A stretch of DNA of 63,012 nt from Halotalea alkalilenta DSM 17697 (GCF_000621205.1 NZ_KK211235.1:37870-100881), one strand, 5' to 3'. Positions 9,116-18,218 are shown, counted from the first letter of the stretch. Program-made: numbers and translations. Notes: generated from the sequence alone by a model not told the origin.

Positions 9116-9124
9116 TTGTGACAA
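9116..9124. promoter_or_regulatory. Putative FCD-GntR operator, regulator side
   Basis: A perfect TTGT-G-ACAA palindrome, identical to the one at 8859-8867, lies 54 bp before the GTG start of the regulator gene. The position suggests autoregulation, inferred from sequence only. Confidence 0.45.
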
Positions 9125-9178
9125 TCATGCCTACGACTGCACAAGCCCTCCCGTGCACGGTCAACGAGGACAATCCCC

Positions 9179-9907
9179 GTGCTTAGCGAAAAAGAACCTT
9201 CCCGTACCCGCCAACCTCGCAGCCCCGGGCAGACCCTGGGGACGATAGAGAAGCTGGACGCCATCTATGAACGCATCCTGACCGCAGTGATGGAGCACCG
9301 GCTGATTCCAGGTACCAAACTGGTGGAAGAAAAGCTCGCTGGCGTCTTCGGCGTAAACCGCACGCGCATTCGCGAAGTGCTGGCGCGCTTGGCCTATGAG
9401 GGCGTGGTGACGACCATTCCCAACCGCGGTGCCTTTATCGCCAGTCCCACGGTGGAGGAAGCCCGGCATATCTTCCAGGCGCGGCGCATCCTCGAGCCGG
9501 CGCTCATCCGTAGCCTGGCCGACCAAGCCGGCGCCGAAGAGTTCCGGCGCCTACATGCCCATGTGGCGGAGGAGCGCGCCGCGCGCGAGCGCGACGACAA
9601 GCGCACGGTGATCCGCCTGTCGGGCGAGTTTCACCTGCTGATCGCAGAGATGGTCGGCAGCCCGCCGCTGATCAAGCTGATGCGTGAACTGGCGTCGCTG
9701 ACCTGCTTGATCATCCTGCTCTACGATTCGCCGCATGTGCCGGCCTGCCCCAACCACGAGCATACCGACATCATCGAGGCCATGGAGAAAAAGGGCCCGG
9801 ACGCCGCGATCGCACTGATGCTGGGCCACCTCGATCATATCGAGGCGACTCTGGATCTGTCCGTTCCGAATGATCCCGAGGTAGATCTCGAAGCGATCTT
9901 CAGCTGA
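9179..9907 (+). CDS. GntR-family transcriptional regulator, FCD subfamily
   Basis: A 242-residue regulator. A winged helix-turn-helix of GntR type spans about 22-92 (EEKLAGVFGVNRTRIREVLARLAYEG), followed by an all-helical FCD ligand domain with conserved His residues (FHLLIAEM, HEHTDII, HLDHIE) that usually hold a metal and bind small acids. Start is GTG at 9179 with GAGGA eight bases upstream. It is divergent from the importer/hydantoinase operon and followed 187 bp later by the HyuE-like gene, so it probably controls both in response to a pathway acid. Confidence 0.88.
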   Translation: MLSEKEPSRTRQPRSPGQTLGTIEKLDAIYERILTAVMEHRLIPGTKLVEEKLAGVFGVNRTRIREVLARLAYEGVVTTIPNRGAFIASPTVEEARHIFQARRILEPALIRSLADQAGAEEFRRLHAHVAEERAARERDDKRTVIRLSGEFHLLIAEMVGSPPLIKLMRELASLTCLIILLYDSPHVPACPNHEHTDIIEAMEKKGPDAAIALMLGHLDHIEATLDLSVPNDPEVDLEAIFS

Positions 9908-10094
9908 CCCGGCCAGGCTACGACCCGGCAGCGACCGGCAGGCCAACGCCACCATCAGAAGGTGGAATGTCGTGGCTCGCCGAACCACACCCGATCGATG
10001 ACAGAGTGCCGTGTCCAAGACGGTTCAACCCAAACCGCCCGATAATCGGTCGTTCATCACCCTTATACCGCTGCCCACCCACGCTGGAGTCCAG

Positions 10095-10841
10095 ATGAAA
10101 TTGCTGATCATCAATCCGAACATTTCCCAGAGCGTCACCGACCTGATCGAGGCAGAAGCCCGACGCGTGGCCGCTGCGGACACCTTGATCGAGATGGCCA
10201 CCGCCCGCAGCGGCGTGGCCTACATCGAGACCCGCTTCGAAGCCCTTCTAGGCGCGCACGCCGCGGCGACCCTCGCCGGTGAGCGGGTGGGCCACTATGA
10301 TGCCGTGCTGATCGCTGCGTTCGGCGACCCGGGACTGCCAGCGTTGAAGGAGGCACTCGAGGTGCCAGTGGTCGGCATGACCGAAGCATCGCTGATGACA
10401 GCGGCACAGCTGGGCCAGCGCATCTCGATCATCGCTATTTCCCGGCGTATCACCGCCTGGTATCGCGAGTGCGTCGACCAATGTGGCCTGCTGGGCCGCC
10501 TCGCCACGATTCGCCATCTCGATGCGGCGCTGCGCGATCCGGGCAGCGTGCAGGCCGACCACGCAGCCCGATTGCTGGAGCTCAGCCGGCTGGCCGTAGA
10601 GCAGGACGGTGCCGATGTACTGATCCTCGCCGGAGCGCCCTTGGCCGGCTTGGCGCGAACCCTCGCCGGGCAACTGCCGGTGCCGGTGGTGGACGGGGTT
10701 TCGAGCGGCGTCTGTCAGGCTCAAGTGCTGGTCCGGCTGAACGCCGGAAAAGCCCTCCAAGGCAGTTTCGCCCGCCCTCCGAAAAAGCCCCATGCGGGAC
10801 TGGCTGACGGCTTGGCCGCGCTGCTGCAGCGCGACGCTTGA
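10095..10841 (+). CDS. HyuE/Asp-Glu-hydantoin racemase family protein lacking catalytic Cys
   Basis: A 248-residue protein with the hydantoin/allantoin racemase fold (N-terminal LLIINPN, then FGDPGL and PVVGMTEA). In active HyuE-type racemases a Cys precedes FxDPG and a second Cys lies in a GCAGM-like loop; here these positions are Ala75 (AAFGDPG) and Gly180 (LILAGAPLAG). Both catalytic thiols are therefore absent, so ordinary racemase activity is doubtful. The frame opens at 10011, but ATG 10095 has GGAG five bases upstream and matches the family start. Likely part of the same regulon as the hydantoinase operon; it may be an isomerase with another mechanism or a binding protein. Confidence 0.78.
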   Translation: MKLLIINPNISQSVTDLIEAEARRVAAADTLIEMATARSGVAYIETRFEALLGAHAAATLAGERVGHYDAVLIAAFGDPGLPALKEALEVPVVGMTEASLMTAAQLGQRISIIAISRRITAWYRECVDQCGLLGRLATIRHLDAALRDPGSVQADHAARLLELSRLAVEQDGADVLILAGAPLAGLARTLAGQLPVPVVDGVSSGVCQAQVLVRLNAGKALQGSFARPPKKPHAGLADGLAALLQRDA

Positions 10842-10949
10842 GCCACGTCTATCTACCTATCGCTTGGATGGTCTGGCTCACCATCGCCGAACGAGAAAGA
10901 CGTACAATGTCCGCGTCAGCTCACCGCGCTCCCTGACAGAGCGCACCGA

Positions 10950-11007
10950 CCGATGCGTCGAAGCTACCGCATCGGCCTGGAAGGCCAAGCCACCCTCGCC
11001 TTCCAGG
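10950..11007 (+). promoter_or_regulatory. Tandem hairpins in the leader before fumarase
   Basis: Two perfect inverted repeats sit back to back: CCGATGCG/CGCATCGG (10950-10957, 10968-10975) and CCTGGAAGG/CCTTCCAGG (10976-10984, 10999-11007), 46 bp before the fumarase ATG. A weak TACAAT at 10903-10908 could be a -10 element. They may be a structured leader, or a terminator of the HyuE-like gene; neither is followed by a T-run. Confidence 0.4.
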
Positions 11008-11053
11008 ATGACCCATAACCACGTTTGTCGCCGAGAACGAACGGAGAGAGATC

Positions 11054-12556
11054 ATGACCGTGATCCGCCAGCAGGACCTGATCGAGAGCGTCGCTGACGC
11101 GCTCCAGTACATTTCCTACTATCACCCCAAGGATTTCATCCAGGCGATGAACCAGGCCTACGAGCGCGAGGAGAACCCCGCCGCTCGCGATGCCATTGCC
11201 CAGATCCTGATCAATTCGCGCATGTGCGCCACCGGCCACCGGCCGATCTGCCAGGATACGGGGATCGTCACCGTATTCGTGCACGTCGGTATGGACGTAC
11301 GCTGGGAGGCTGAGCTTAGCCTCGATGAGATGATCAACGAGGGCGTGCGCCGGGCCTACAATCACCCGGACAACGTGCTGCGCGCCTCGATCCTCGCCGA
11401 TCCCGATGGCGCGCGGCGCAATACCAAGGACAACACCCCGGCGATCATCCATCACAAGCTGGTGCCGGGCGATAAGCTCGAGATCCACGTCGCCGCGAAA
11501 GGCGGCGGCAGCGAGGCGAAGACCAAGTTCGCGATGCTCAACCCCTCCGACAGCGTGGTCGACTGGGTGCTCGAGCAGGTGCCGAAGATGGGCGCGGGCT
11601 GGTGCCCGCCGGGCATGCTCGGTATCGGTATCGGCGGTACCGCCGAGAAGGCGATGGAGCTTGCCAAGGAGTCGCTGCTCGATCCGATCGACATCCAGGA
11701 GCTGCAGGCGCGCGGCGCCTCCAACCGCGCGGAGGAGCTCAGGCTCGAGCTGTTCGACAAGGTCAATCGCTTGGGGATAGGCGCCCAGGGCCTCGGTGGC
11801 CTGACCACGGTGCTCGACATCAAGGTCAAGGACTACCCGACCCATGCGGCCAACAAGCCGGTGGCGATCATTCCCAACTGCGCCGCCACTCGCCATGTCC
11901 ACTTCACCCTCGACGGCTCTGGGCCCGCGCGGCTGCCGGCGCCGAACATCGACGATTGGCCCGAAATCACCTGGGAGGCCGGCGAAGGCGTCAAGCGGGT
12001 CGATCTCGACGGCATCACCGCGGAAGAGGTGGCGAGCTGGAAGCCGGGCGACACCCTGCTGCTTTCCGGCAAGCTGCTGACCGGCCGCGACGCCGCCCAC
12101 AAGCGCATGGTCGAGATGCTCGATCGCGGTGAGCCGCTGCCCGTCGATCTCACCGGGCGCTTCATCTACTACGTCGGCCCGGTCGACCCGGTCGAGGGCG
12201 AAGTGGTCGGCCCCGCCGGCCCGACCACCGCGACGCGGATGGACAAGTTCACCCGAGTGATCCTCGAACGCGCAGGGCTCCTGGGCATGGTCGGCAAGGC
12301 CGAACGCGGCCCGGTGGCGATCGAGGCGATCAAGGACAACGGCGCGGTGTACCTGATGGCGGTGGGCGGCGCGGCCTACCTGGTCGCCCAGGCGATCAAG
12401 GCCTCCAGGGTGCTGGCCTTCGAGGACCTGGGCATGGAGGCGATCTACGAGTTCGAGGTCGAGGACATGCCGGTCACCGTCGCGGTCGACAGCCTCGGCG
12501 ACAGCGTCCACCAGAGCGGCCCGGCGAAGTGGAAGGAGCTGATCGCCCGGCGCTGA
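11054..12556 (+). CDS. fumA: Class I (iron-sulfur) fumarate hydratase
   Basis: A 500-residue [4Fe-4S] fumarase interconverting fumarate and (S)-malate in the TCA cycle. The three cluster ligands are Cys66 (RPICQDTG), Cys184 (GWCPPGM) and Cys276 (PNCAATRH), with spacing as in known class I enzymes. The N-terminal domain spans about 1-320 and the C-terminal beta-domain, with TTATRMDKF, about 330-500. Single-chain length agrees with the family. ATG is preceded by GGAGAGAG. Transcribed alone, with a hairpin just after the stop. The enzyme is oxygen-labile by family; no class II fumarase is in this window. Confidence 0.95.
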   Translation: MTVIRQQDLIESVADALQYISYYHPKDFIQAMNQAYEREENPAARDAIAQILINSRMCATGHRPICQDTGIVTVFVHVGMDVRWEAELSLDEMINEGVRRAYNHPDNVLRASILADPDGARRNTKDNTPAIIHHKLVPGDKLEIHVAAKGGGSEAKTKFAMLNPSDSVVDWVLEQVPKMGAGWCPPGMLGIGIGGTAEKAMELAKESLLDPIDIQELQARGASNRAEELRLELFDKVNRLGIGAQGLGGLTTVLDIKVKDYPTHAANKPVAIIPNCAATRHVHFTLDGSGPARLPAPNIDDWPEITWEAGEGVKRVDLDGITAEEVASWKPGDTLLLSGKLLTGRDAAHKRMVEMLDRGEPLPVDLTGRFIYYVGPVDPVEGEVVGPAGPTTATRMDKFTRVILERAGLLGMVGKAERGPVAIEAIKDNGAVYLMAVGGAAYLVAQAIKASRVLAFEDLGMEAIYEFEVEDMPVTVAVDSLGDSVHQSGPAKWKELIARR

Positions 12557-12579
12557 GCTCGCACTTAGAATCATGCCCT

Positions 12580-12605
12580 GATCGCCCGCCCTCCGGCGGG
12601 CGATC
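12580..12605 (+). terminator. Hairpin terminator after fumarase
   Basis: An 11-bp perfect stem (GATCGCCCGCC at 12580-12590 and its complement at 12595-12605) with a 4-nt loop begins 23 bp after the fumarase stop. A T-run is lacking, so strength is uncertain. Confidence 0.6.
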
Positions 12606-12965
12606 GCAGATTAATGACAAACCCCTTTTGACCCAGCGACGCTTTCGATCCTGGCGAGTCGAGAACCGTTTGGATCCCAACGCACCTCTTGCTCGCTTAA
12701 ATGCGAGGGGCGGTCCCCTCGCGCTCCCCCTGAAAGGGGACGCGCCGCCACGAGATCGCGAAACCCTGGCCGATCAATCGCTTGCCCTCGGGTCGGCGCG
12801 CATGGACGTCCCTGTCCGGGCGCGCCTTTTGCGACATCCATGTCGCAAACCCCGGTGCAAGCAATTGCCGGCCAGCGCGCTCTCGGAGGCGGCTGGAAGT
12901 CATCGTGGCGTCTTCAAATACTTTGTCAGCAGTCTGGGGCATGCGTTCGACCCCGAGGTCTCGCA
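12606..12965. other. Non-coding, palindrome-rich intergenic segment
   Basis: No convincing gene in 360 bp. Two perfect palindromes stand out: GCGAGGGG/CCCCTCGC (12703-12710, 12715-12722, 4-nt loop) and TTTGCGACAT/ATGTCGCAAA (12828-12837, 12840-12849, 2-nt centre). Between them an imperfect dyad uses GGAC/GTCC and GCGC/GCGC around 12797-12823. From memory, similar GCGACAT-type palindromes recur between genes in Halomonadaceae, so this may be a dispersed intergenic repeat; only one copy is in this window. Confidence 0.4.
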
Positions 12966-13256
12966 TCAGAGCAGCGAGTCGAGCGGGCGCCGCCCCTCCA
13001 CCACCTGGAGCTTGTCGGCGCGCTTCAGCCGCTTGAGCGCGCACTCGAGACGCAGCGCCTGCGAGCGATTCCCCACCGCCTGGCTAAAACGCAGCGACAG
13101 CGGGCCTTTGCCGCGCAGTGCCCGGGCACCGCGCGGGCCGCAGGCGTGCTCCTCGATGCGTCGGGCGACGTCGGTGGTGATGCCGGTATAGAGCTTGCCT
13201 TCCGAGGTCTCGACCACATAGAGCCACCAGCCTTCCGAGGCTTTTTCAGCCGACAT
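12966..13256 (-). CDS. GIY-YIG domain protein (UPF0213-type)
   Basis: A 96-residue protein consisting of one GIY-YIG nuclease-like domain: a YVVET strand, LYTGIT as the YIG half, then DVARRIEEH containing the conserved Arg, and a later LECALKRLK helix. Family length is about 80-100 residues. Biochemical role of the stand-alone small family is not established; nuclease activity is assumed from the fold. ATG 13256 is chosen over the TTG at 13262; the gene overlaps the end of rpe by 11 bp, so it is probably co-transcribed with rpe. Confidence 0.8.
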   Translation of the reverse strand: MSAEKASEGWWLYVVETSEGKLYTGITTDVARRIEEHACGPRGARALRGKGPLSLRFSQAVGNRSQALRLECALKRLKRADKLQVVEGRRPLDSLL

Positions 13257-13959
13257 CCGCAAGGCGCTCGCGGAACCCGCGGATGACGCTGTCGTAGCCG
13301 TGGGGATCGTCGCTACGATGGGCGCTGAACACCGCCGAGCCGGCGACGAAGGTGTCCGCGCCGGCGCGCGCGATCTCGACCACGTTGTCGAGCTTGACCC
13401 CGCCGTCCACCTCGAGGCGGATCGCGCGGCCGCTCTGGTCGATGATCCGGCGTGCGTCGCGCAGCTTGTCGAGCATCGCAGGGATGAACGATTGCCCGCC
13501 GAAACCGGGGTTGACGCTCATGATCAGCACCATGTCGAGCTTGTCGATCACGTAGTCGAGATAGGAGAGCGGCGTCGCCGGGTTGAATACCAGCCCAGCC
13601 TTGCAGCCGCCATCGCGGATCAGCGACAGCGAGCGGTCGATGTGCTGGCTGGCCTCGGGGTGGAAGGTGATGTAGCTGGCGCCGGCGTCGATGAACTGCT
13701 CGATCAGCTGGTCGACCGGGCTGACCATCAGGTGCACGTCGATCGGCGCTTCGATACCGGTGCGCTGCATGTGGGCGTAAAGCGACTTGCACACCGCCGG
13801 GCCGATGGTCAGGTTCGGCACGTAGTGGTTGTCCATCACGTCGAAGTGGATCAGGTCGGCGCCGCTCTGGATCACCTCCTCGACCTCCTGGCCGAGTCGC
13901 GCGAAATCGGCGGAAAGGATCGAGGGAGCGATCTTGTGATCCATGGAAGCTGCGGCCAT
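13246..13959 (-). CDS. rpe: Ribulose-phosphate 3-epimerase
   Basis: A 237-residue TIM-barrel epimerase interconverting ribulose 5-phosphate and xylulose 5-phosphate in the pentose phosphate cycle. Family motifs appear in order: [41 protein letters not shown] and EVDGGV, which include the metal-binding His and Asp residues and the phosphate loop. The longest frame starts at TTG 13980, but ATG 13959 follows GGAG by six bases. Clustering with an asparaginase gene and a GIY-YIG gene has no obvious metabolic logic. Confidence 0.95.
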   Translation of the reverse strand: MAAASMDHKIAPSILSADFARLGQEVEEVIQSGADLIHFDVMDNHYVPNLTIGPAVCKSLYAHMQRTGIEAPIDVHLMVSPVDQLIEQFIDAGASYITFHPEASQHIDRSLSLIRDGGCKAGLVFNPATPLSYLDYVIDKLDMVLIMSVNPGFGGQSFIPAMLDKLRDARRIIDQSGRAIRLEVDGGVKLDNVVEIARAGADTFVAGSAVFSAHRSDDPHGYDSVIRGFRERLADVG

Positions 13960-14012
13960 CGGCGTCTCCGAATCAGGCAATGGTGGGGGAAAAGGGATGC
14001 GAGGCTTCGATT

Positions 14013-15035
14013 CTAGCAGCTAACTCCCGCAGGCTGGATGCTCTCCCCGCGTTCGCCGAGCACATCGCGCGCCAGCCAATCGCGACGCTGCGCGGCGTCC
14101 AGCTCGCTGCCCAACAGCCAATGCAGCTTGCCCAGCGCAGCTTCACGGGTCATCGCCCCGCCGCCGATGACCCCTATCTGCGCAAGCCTCGATCCGGCCG
14201 CGTAGGTGGAAAGGCTCACACCACCGCCATGGCACAGGCTGATCGCCACTACCAGCACACCGCGCGCGCAGGCCCGCTCGAGCACCGCGATCAGCGCCTG
14301 GTCTTCGCTAGGTGCCGTGCCGCTGCCGTAGCACTCGAGCACCAGGCCTTCGACGCCACCCGCGAGCATGCCCTCGAGCTGGGCCGCGGTGATGCCCGGG
14401 AACAGCTCCACCACCGCCACCCGTGCCGGACGACGCTCGGCGCGGGCGCGCAGCGCATCCGGCAGCGGCGGGCACTGCAGGCGTCCGGACGCGGCAAAGG
14501 CGGGCAGGAACGCCTCGCGTCCATGGCTCATCACTTTGCGACACGAGACACCAGCGAAGCTCTGGCCATGGAACTGCACCGTCAGCCGCTCGGGCGAGGC
14601 CACCGCCACTGTGCGAAGGCCGTCGAAGAAGTTCTCCCAAGCGTCGCTGCCGGCCACGCCGGCCGGCAGCATCGCGCCGGTGATCGCCACCGGCACCTCG
14701 ATGCCGAGCAGCTGAAACGATAGCGCCGCGGCACTGTAGGCGAGCGTGTCGGTGCCGTGCAGGATCAGCACCCCGGACGCGCCCTCGTCGATCGCCAGCA
14801 GAGTCGCCTCGACCAACCGCCGCCAATGCCCCGGCGTCATGTTGGCGCTATCGATCAGCGGCGCTAGCTCGCGCAGCCGCCAAGGCGGAATCCCCGCCTC
14901 CTCTCGCTCGCGCTGTGCCTCACGGGCGCGGGCTTCGAACCCGCTGGCCGGCACCAGGCCAGTGTTCGAGGGCTGCATACCGATGGTGCCGCCGGTGTAG
15001 AGCACCTCGACGAAGGAGGATGGGGAGTCAGGCAT
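14013..15035 (-). CDS. L-asparaginase, type I-like
   Basis: A 340-residue asparaginase/glutaminase-family enzyme converting L-asparagine to aspartate and ammonia. The catalytic threonine motifs are YTGGTIG at 13-19 and HGTDT at 93-97. No signal peptide is visible, so it is the cytoplasmic AnsA type. The reading frame continues upstream to 15149 with low-complexity Arg/Ala-rich residues; ATG 15035 fits the family start, though its ribosome site is weak. It ends 54 bp before the rpe start, so the two may share a transcript. Confidence 0.9.
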   Translation of the reverse strand: MPDSPSSFVEVLYTGGTIGMQPSNTGLVPASGFEARAREAQREREEAGIPPWRLRELAPLIDSANMTPGHWRRLVEATLLAIDEGASGVLILHGTDTLAYSAAALSFQLLGIEVPVAITGAMLPAGVAGSDAWENFFDGLRTVAVASPERLTVQFHGQSFAGVSCRKVMSHGREAFLPAFAASGRLQCPPLPDALRARAERRPARVAVVELFPGITAAQLEGMLAGGVEGLVLECYGSGTAPSEDQALIAVLERACARGVLVVAISLCHGGGVSLSTYAAGSRLAQIGVIGGGAMTREAALGKLHWLLGSELDAAQRRDWLARDVLGERGESIQPAGVSC

Positions 15036-15149
15036 GTCCGGGTTTCTCTGTTGCTGAACGTCTTGGCAGGTCGAAGAGCGCAGGATAGCCCGGCAGGCGG
15101 GCGCGCGGCGACCAGCCAATCGGCATGCGGGCTCCGAGCGCACAGACAT

Positions 15150-15427
15150 TTATCTTAATCTTTTTTTAACTTCATCCAGGACCAGGCAGAGCGCCAGCGG
15201 ACTGGGAGCGGCACCGTGACCATCGTCGCGATGACACCCAGCCCAATACCTGCTTGCTCTGACCAATGATGAATGTGCCTGGGCCTGCGCCCTCATCGAC
15301 GGCGCTTCTTCATATATTCCAAACCGGAATAAAACCTTGGATTGTCATGACACTTGGTAGTCACTAGCCTATCGCACCAGATAGCACGCAGCCGCCCGCG
15401 TGCTTCCCCTTTTCTTCGAGGTCACCG
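15150..15427 (+). promoter_or_regulatory. Promoter region of sulfate importer with CysB-like dyad
   Basis: The 278 bp before the sulfate-binding protein gene hold no gene. An inverted repeat TATTCC/GGAATA with 5-nt spacer (15315-15320, 15326-15331) lies about 100 bp upstream of the start. LysR-type CysB sites before sulfur genes often contain ATTCC/GGAAT half-sites, so this is a candidate activator site. The other end would hold the asparaginase promoter. -35/-10 hexamers could not be set with confidence. Confidence 0.45.
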
Positions 15428-16462
15428 ATGAACATCCTATCCAAGCTCTCGACCCTGCGGCTCGGCGCAGGACTGCTCGGCGCCGCGACCCTGGGCCTGA
15501 GCCTTACCGCGCCCCTGTCCGCAAGCGCCGCCGAACGCACCCTGATGAACGCCTCCTACGACGTCTCGCGTGAACTGTTCACCGCGCTCAACCCGCCCTT
15601 CATCGAGCAGTGGCGCGAGGCGCATGGCGAGGAGGTCGAGATCCAGCAGTCCCATGCTGGCTCCTCGACCCAGGCGCGCTCGATCATCGAAGGGCTGCGC
15701 GCGGACGTGGTGACCTTCAACCAGACCACCGACATCGATGTGCTAGCCAACGCGGGACTCGTGGCCGAGGACTGGCAGAGCCGGCTGGCGGACAACAGCT
15801 CGCCATTCTATTCGACCATGGCGTTTTTGGTCCGTAAGGGTAATCCGAAAGGCATCGAGGACTGGCAGGACCTGGCCGAGGACGGCGTTCGGGTGGTGTT
15901 CCCCAACCCCAAGACCTCCGGCAACGCGCGCTACACCTATCTCGCCGCCTGGGCGGCGGCGGCACGTGAAAACGGCGGTGATGAAGTACAGACCGAAGCG
16001 TACATGCGCAAACTGCTCGCCAACGTGGCGGTGTTCGACACCGGCGGACGTGGCGCCACCACCTCGTTCGTCGAGCGCGGTATCGGCGACGTATTGATCA
16101 GCTTCGAATCCGAAGTGCAGAGCATCAGCCGCGAATATGGCGATGACAGCTACGAAGTGGTCGTACCGCCGGTCGACCTGCTCGCCGAGTTCCCGGTCGC
16201 CTGGGTCGACGACAGCGTGCGGCGCAACCAGACCGAGGATCTGGCCCGCGCCTACCTCGAGTATCTCTACTCGCCGGCCGCGCAGCGAATCATCGCCGAG
16301 CACAACTACCGGGTGCGCGATCCTGAGGTAGCGCGGGAGTTCTCCGATCGCTTCCCCGAAACCGAACTGCTCGACGTCAACCAGGAGTTCGGCGACTGGG
16401 ATACGATCACCCGCACCCATTTCGCCTCCGGCGCCAAACTCGACCAGCTGCTGCGCAGATGA
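15428..16462 (+). CDS. sbp: Sulfate/thiosulfate-binding periplasmic protein
   Basis: A 344-residue exported binding protein for sulfate or thiosulfate. Signal peptide about 1-34 ends SASAAE. The mature protein carries the family strings [22 protein letters not shown] and [12 protein letters not shown], whose main-chain amides and Ser residues bind the anion. Its stop overlaps the cysT start (ATGA), making it the first gene of the importer operon. Sbp and CysP are hard to tell apart by sequence reading; the role in sulfur assimilation is secure. Confidence 0.93.
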   Translation: MNILSKLSTLRLGAGLLGAATLGLSLTAPLSASAAERTLMNASYDVSRELFTALNPPFIEQWREAHGEEVEIQQSHAGSSTQARSIIEGLRADVVTFNQTTDIDVLANAGLVAEDWQSRLADNSSPFYSTMAFLVRKGNPKGIEDWQDLAEDGVRVVFPNPKTSGNARYTYLAAWAAAARENGGDEVQTEAYMRKLLANVAVFDTGGRGATTSFVERGIGDVLISFESEVQSISREYGDDSYEVVVPPVDLLAEFPVAWVDDSVRRNQTEDLARAYLEYLYSPAAQRIIAEHNYRVRDPEVAREFSDRFPETELLDVNQEFGDWDTITRTHFASGAKLDQLLRR

Positions 16463-17292
16463 TCGCACGTGCTCCCAAACGGGTGCTGCCGGGCTTCACC
16501 CTCTCGCTCGGCATCACCCTGCTGTATGTCAGCCTGATCCTGCTGCTACCGCTCAGCGGGCTGTTCGGCCAGCTCGCGACCCTCTCCTGGGCGCAGTACT
16601 GGACGATCATCACCGACTCACGCAACCTCGCCAGCTACCAGGTGACGGTGCTGAGCGCACTGGTGGCATCGGCCTTCAACATGGTGTTCGGGCTGCTCTG
16701 CGCCTGGGTGCTGGTGCGCTACGAGTTCCCCGGCAAGCGCCTGCTCGACGCGCTGATGGACCTGCCCTTCGCGCTGCCCACCGCGGTGGCCGGGATCACG
16801 CTGGCGACGCTCTACGCCGGCAACGGCGCGATCGGCCAGTTCCTCGGCTTCCAGGTCTCCTACAGCTGGCTAGGGATCGTGGTGGCGATGGCATTCACCA
16901 GCGTGCCGTTCGTGGTGCGCACGGTGCAGCCGGTGCTCGAGGAGCTGCCGAACGAGGTCGACGAAGCGGCGATGACCCTCGGCGCGGGCACCCTCTACGC
17001 CTTTCGCCGGGTGATCTTCCCGCACATATGGCCGGCGCTGCTGACCGGTACCGGCCTCGCCTTCGCCCGCTCGCTCGGCGAGTACGGGGCGGTGATCTTC
17101 ATCGCCGGCAACATGCCCTACCAGACCGAGATCACCGCGCTGATGATCGTCACCCGGCTCGAGGAGTACGACTACGCGGCGGCGGCGGCGATCGCCTCGC
17201 TGGTGCTGTTCACCTCGCTGGCGCTGCTGCTGGCGATCAACCTCTGGCAGGCACGCTTCTTCCGCCGCCTGCACGGGAGTACCGGCGCATGA
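16459..17292 (+). CDS. cysT: Sulfate/thiosulfate ABC permease CysT
   Basis: A 277-residue inner-membrane permease with about six membrane segments. The EAA loop reads [17 protein letters not shown] near 170-190, the contact site for CysA. N-terminal [17 protein letters not shown] is typical of CysT (CysU). It starts within the sbp stop (ATGA), indicating translational coupling, and is followed 52 bp later by cysW. With CysW it forms the channel of the importer. Confidence 0.95.
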   Translation: MIARAPKRVLPGFTLSLGITLLYVSLILLLPLSGLFGQLATLSWAQYWTIITDSRNLASYQVTVLSALVASAFNMVFGLLCAWVLVRYEFPGKRLLDALMDLPFALPTAVAGITLATLYAGNGAIGQFLGFQVSYSWLGIVVAMAFTSVPFVVRTVQPVLEELPNEVDEAAMTLGAGTLYAFRRVIFPHIWPALLTGTGLAFARSLGEYGAVIFIAGNMPYQTEITALMIVTRLEEYDYAAAAAIASLVLFTSLALLLAINLWQARFFRRLHGSTGA

Positions 17293-17344
17293 GCCAAGGA
17301 CGTGTCGAGAACCAGCCACCGAGGATCGACGAGGAGAGCTGCCC

Positions 17345-18169
17345 ATGCGCCGCATAGGCGATTCGACACCGGTGCGGGTGACGCTGATCCTGCTCGCGGT
17401 GGTGCTTTCAGCGCTGGTACTGCTGGTCCCGCTGGTGGCGATCGTGTTCGAAGCCTTCGCCCGGGGGATCGGTCCATTCATCACCAACCTGACCGACTAC
17501 TTCACCGTCCAGGCGATCTGGCTGACGCTCTTGATCGCGGTGATCACCGTGCCGGTCAACCTGGTGTTCGGGATCTTCCTCGCCTGGCTGGTGACGCGGT
17601 TCAGCTTTCCCGGCCGGCGGCTGCTGCAGACCCTGATCGATATCCCGTTCGCGGTCTCGCCAGTCATCGCGGGGCTCCTGTACCTGCTGCTCTATGGCCG
17701 CAACGGCTGGCTCGGCCAGTGGCTCGACGGCCATGACGTGCAGCTGATGTTCGCCTGGCCCGGCATGCTGCTGGTGACGATATTCGTCACCTGCCCGTTC
17801 GTCGCTCGCGAACTGATCCCGCTGATGCAGGCGCAGGGCAGCCGCGAAGAGGAAGCCGCGGTAACCCTCGGTGCCAACGGCTGGACGCTGTTTCGCCGGG
17901 TCACCCTGCCCAACGTGCGCACCGCGCTGATCTATGGCGTGATCCTCACCAACGCCCGGGCGATGGGAGAGTTCGGCGCGGTGTCGGTGGTCTCCGGCGC
18001 GATTCGCGGCCAGACTTTGACCCTGCCGCTGATGGTCCAGCAGCTCTACCAGGACTACAACACCGTCGGCGCCTTCGTCGCCGCCCTGCTGCTCGCGGTG
18101 CTGGCGGTACTGACGCTGGTGGTCAAGGCGCTGCTCGACACCTACGCCGCGCGCAAGCACGCACCATGA
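17345..18169 (+). CDS. cysW: Sulfate/thiosulfate ABC permease CysW
   Basis: A 274-residue inner-membrane permease paired with CysT. About six hydrophobic segments; the EAA loop is [18 protein letters not shown] around 170-187, followed by [14 protein letters not shown], characteristic of CysW. ATG 17345 is preceded by GAGGAGAGCTGCCC. The 52-bp gap after cysT and 49-bp gap before cysA are compatible with one operon. Confidence 0.95.
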   Translation: MRRIGDSTPVRVTLILLAVVLSALVLLVPLVAIVFEAFARGIGPFITNLTDYFTVQAIWLTLLIAVITVPVNLVFGIFLAWLVTRFSFPGRRLLQTLIDIPFAVSPVIAGLLYLLLYGRNGWLGQWLDGHDVQLMFAWPGMLLVTIFVTCPFVARELIPLMQAQGSREEEAAVTLGANGWTLFRRVTLPNVRTALIYGVILTNARAMGEFGAVSVVSGAIRGQTLTLPLMVQQLYQDYNTVGAFVAALLLAVLAVLTLVVKALLDTYAARKHAP

Positions 18170-18218
18170 CCGCGCCACTCTCGAACGCCCAGCGCTCGCC
18201 ATTCACAGGTTCGTCTTC

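Larger units (their letters stand above)
8822..9178. promoter_or_regulatory. Divergent promoter region between importer operon and GntR gene
   Basis: This 357-bp region separates the divergent importer operon and the gntR-type gene and has no credible gene. It is locally AT-richer than its surroundings near 8836-8870. It carries three copies of a 9-bp element of form TTGT-N-ACAA: 8837-8845 (one mismatch), 8859-8867 (perfect) and 9116-9124 (perfect), plus a related TTGGACAA at 9096-9103. Promoters for both directions must lie here, but their hexamers are not clear enough to place. Confidence 0.6.

Noticed and set aside
10964-12574. 536-residue open frame antisense to fumarase
   Set aside because: It is a reverse-frame shadow of a GC-rich gene, rich in Asp, Arg, Ala and His, with no domain and no ribosome site; the plus-strand fumarase has complete motifs.
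12697-13044. 115-residue minus-strand frame over the palindrome-rich segment
   Set aside because: It runs into the GIY-YIG gene in another frame, has no start signal, and its sequence is dictated by palindromes.
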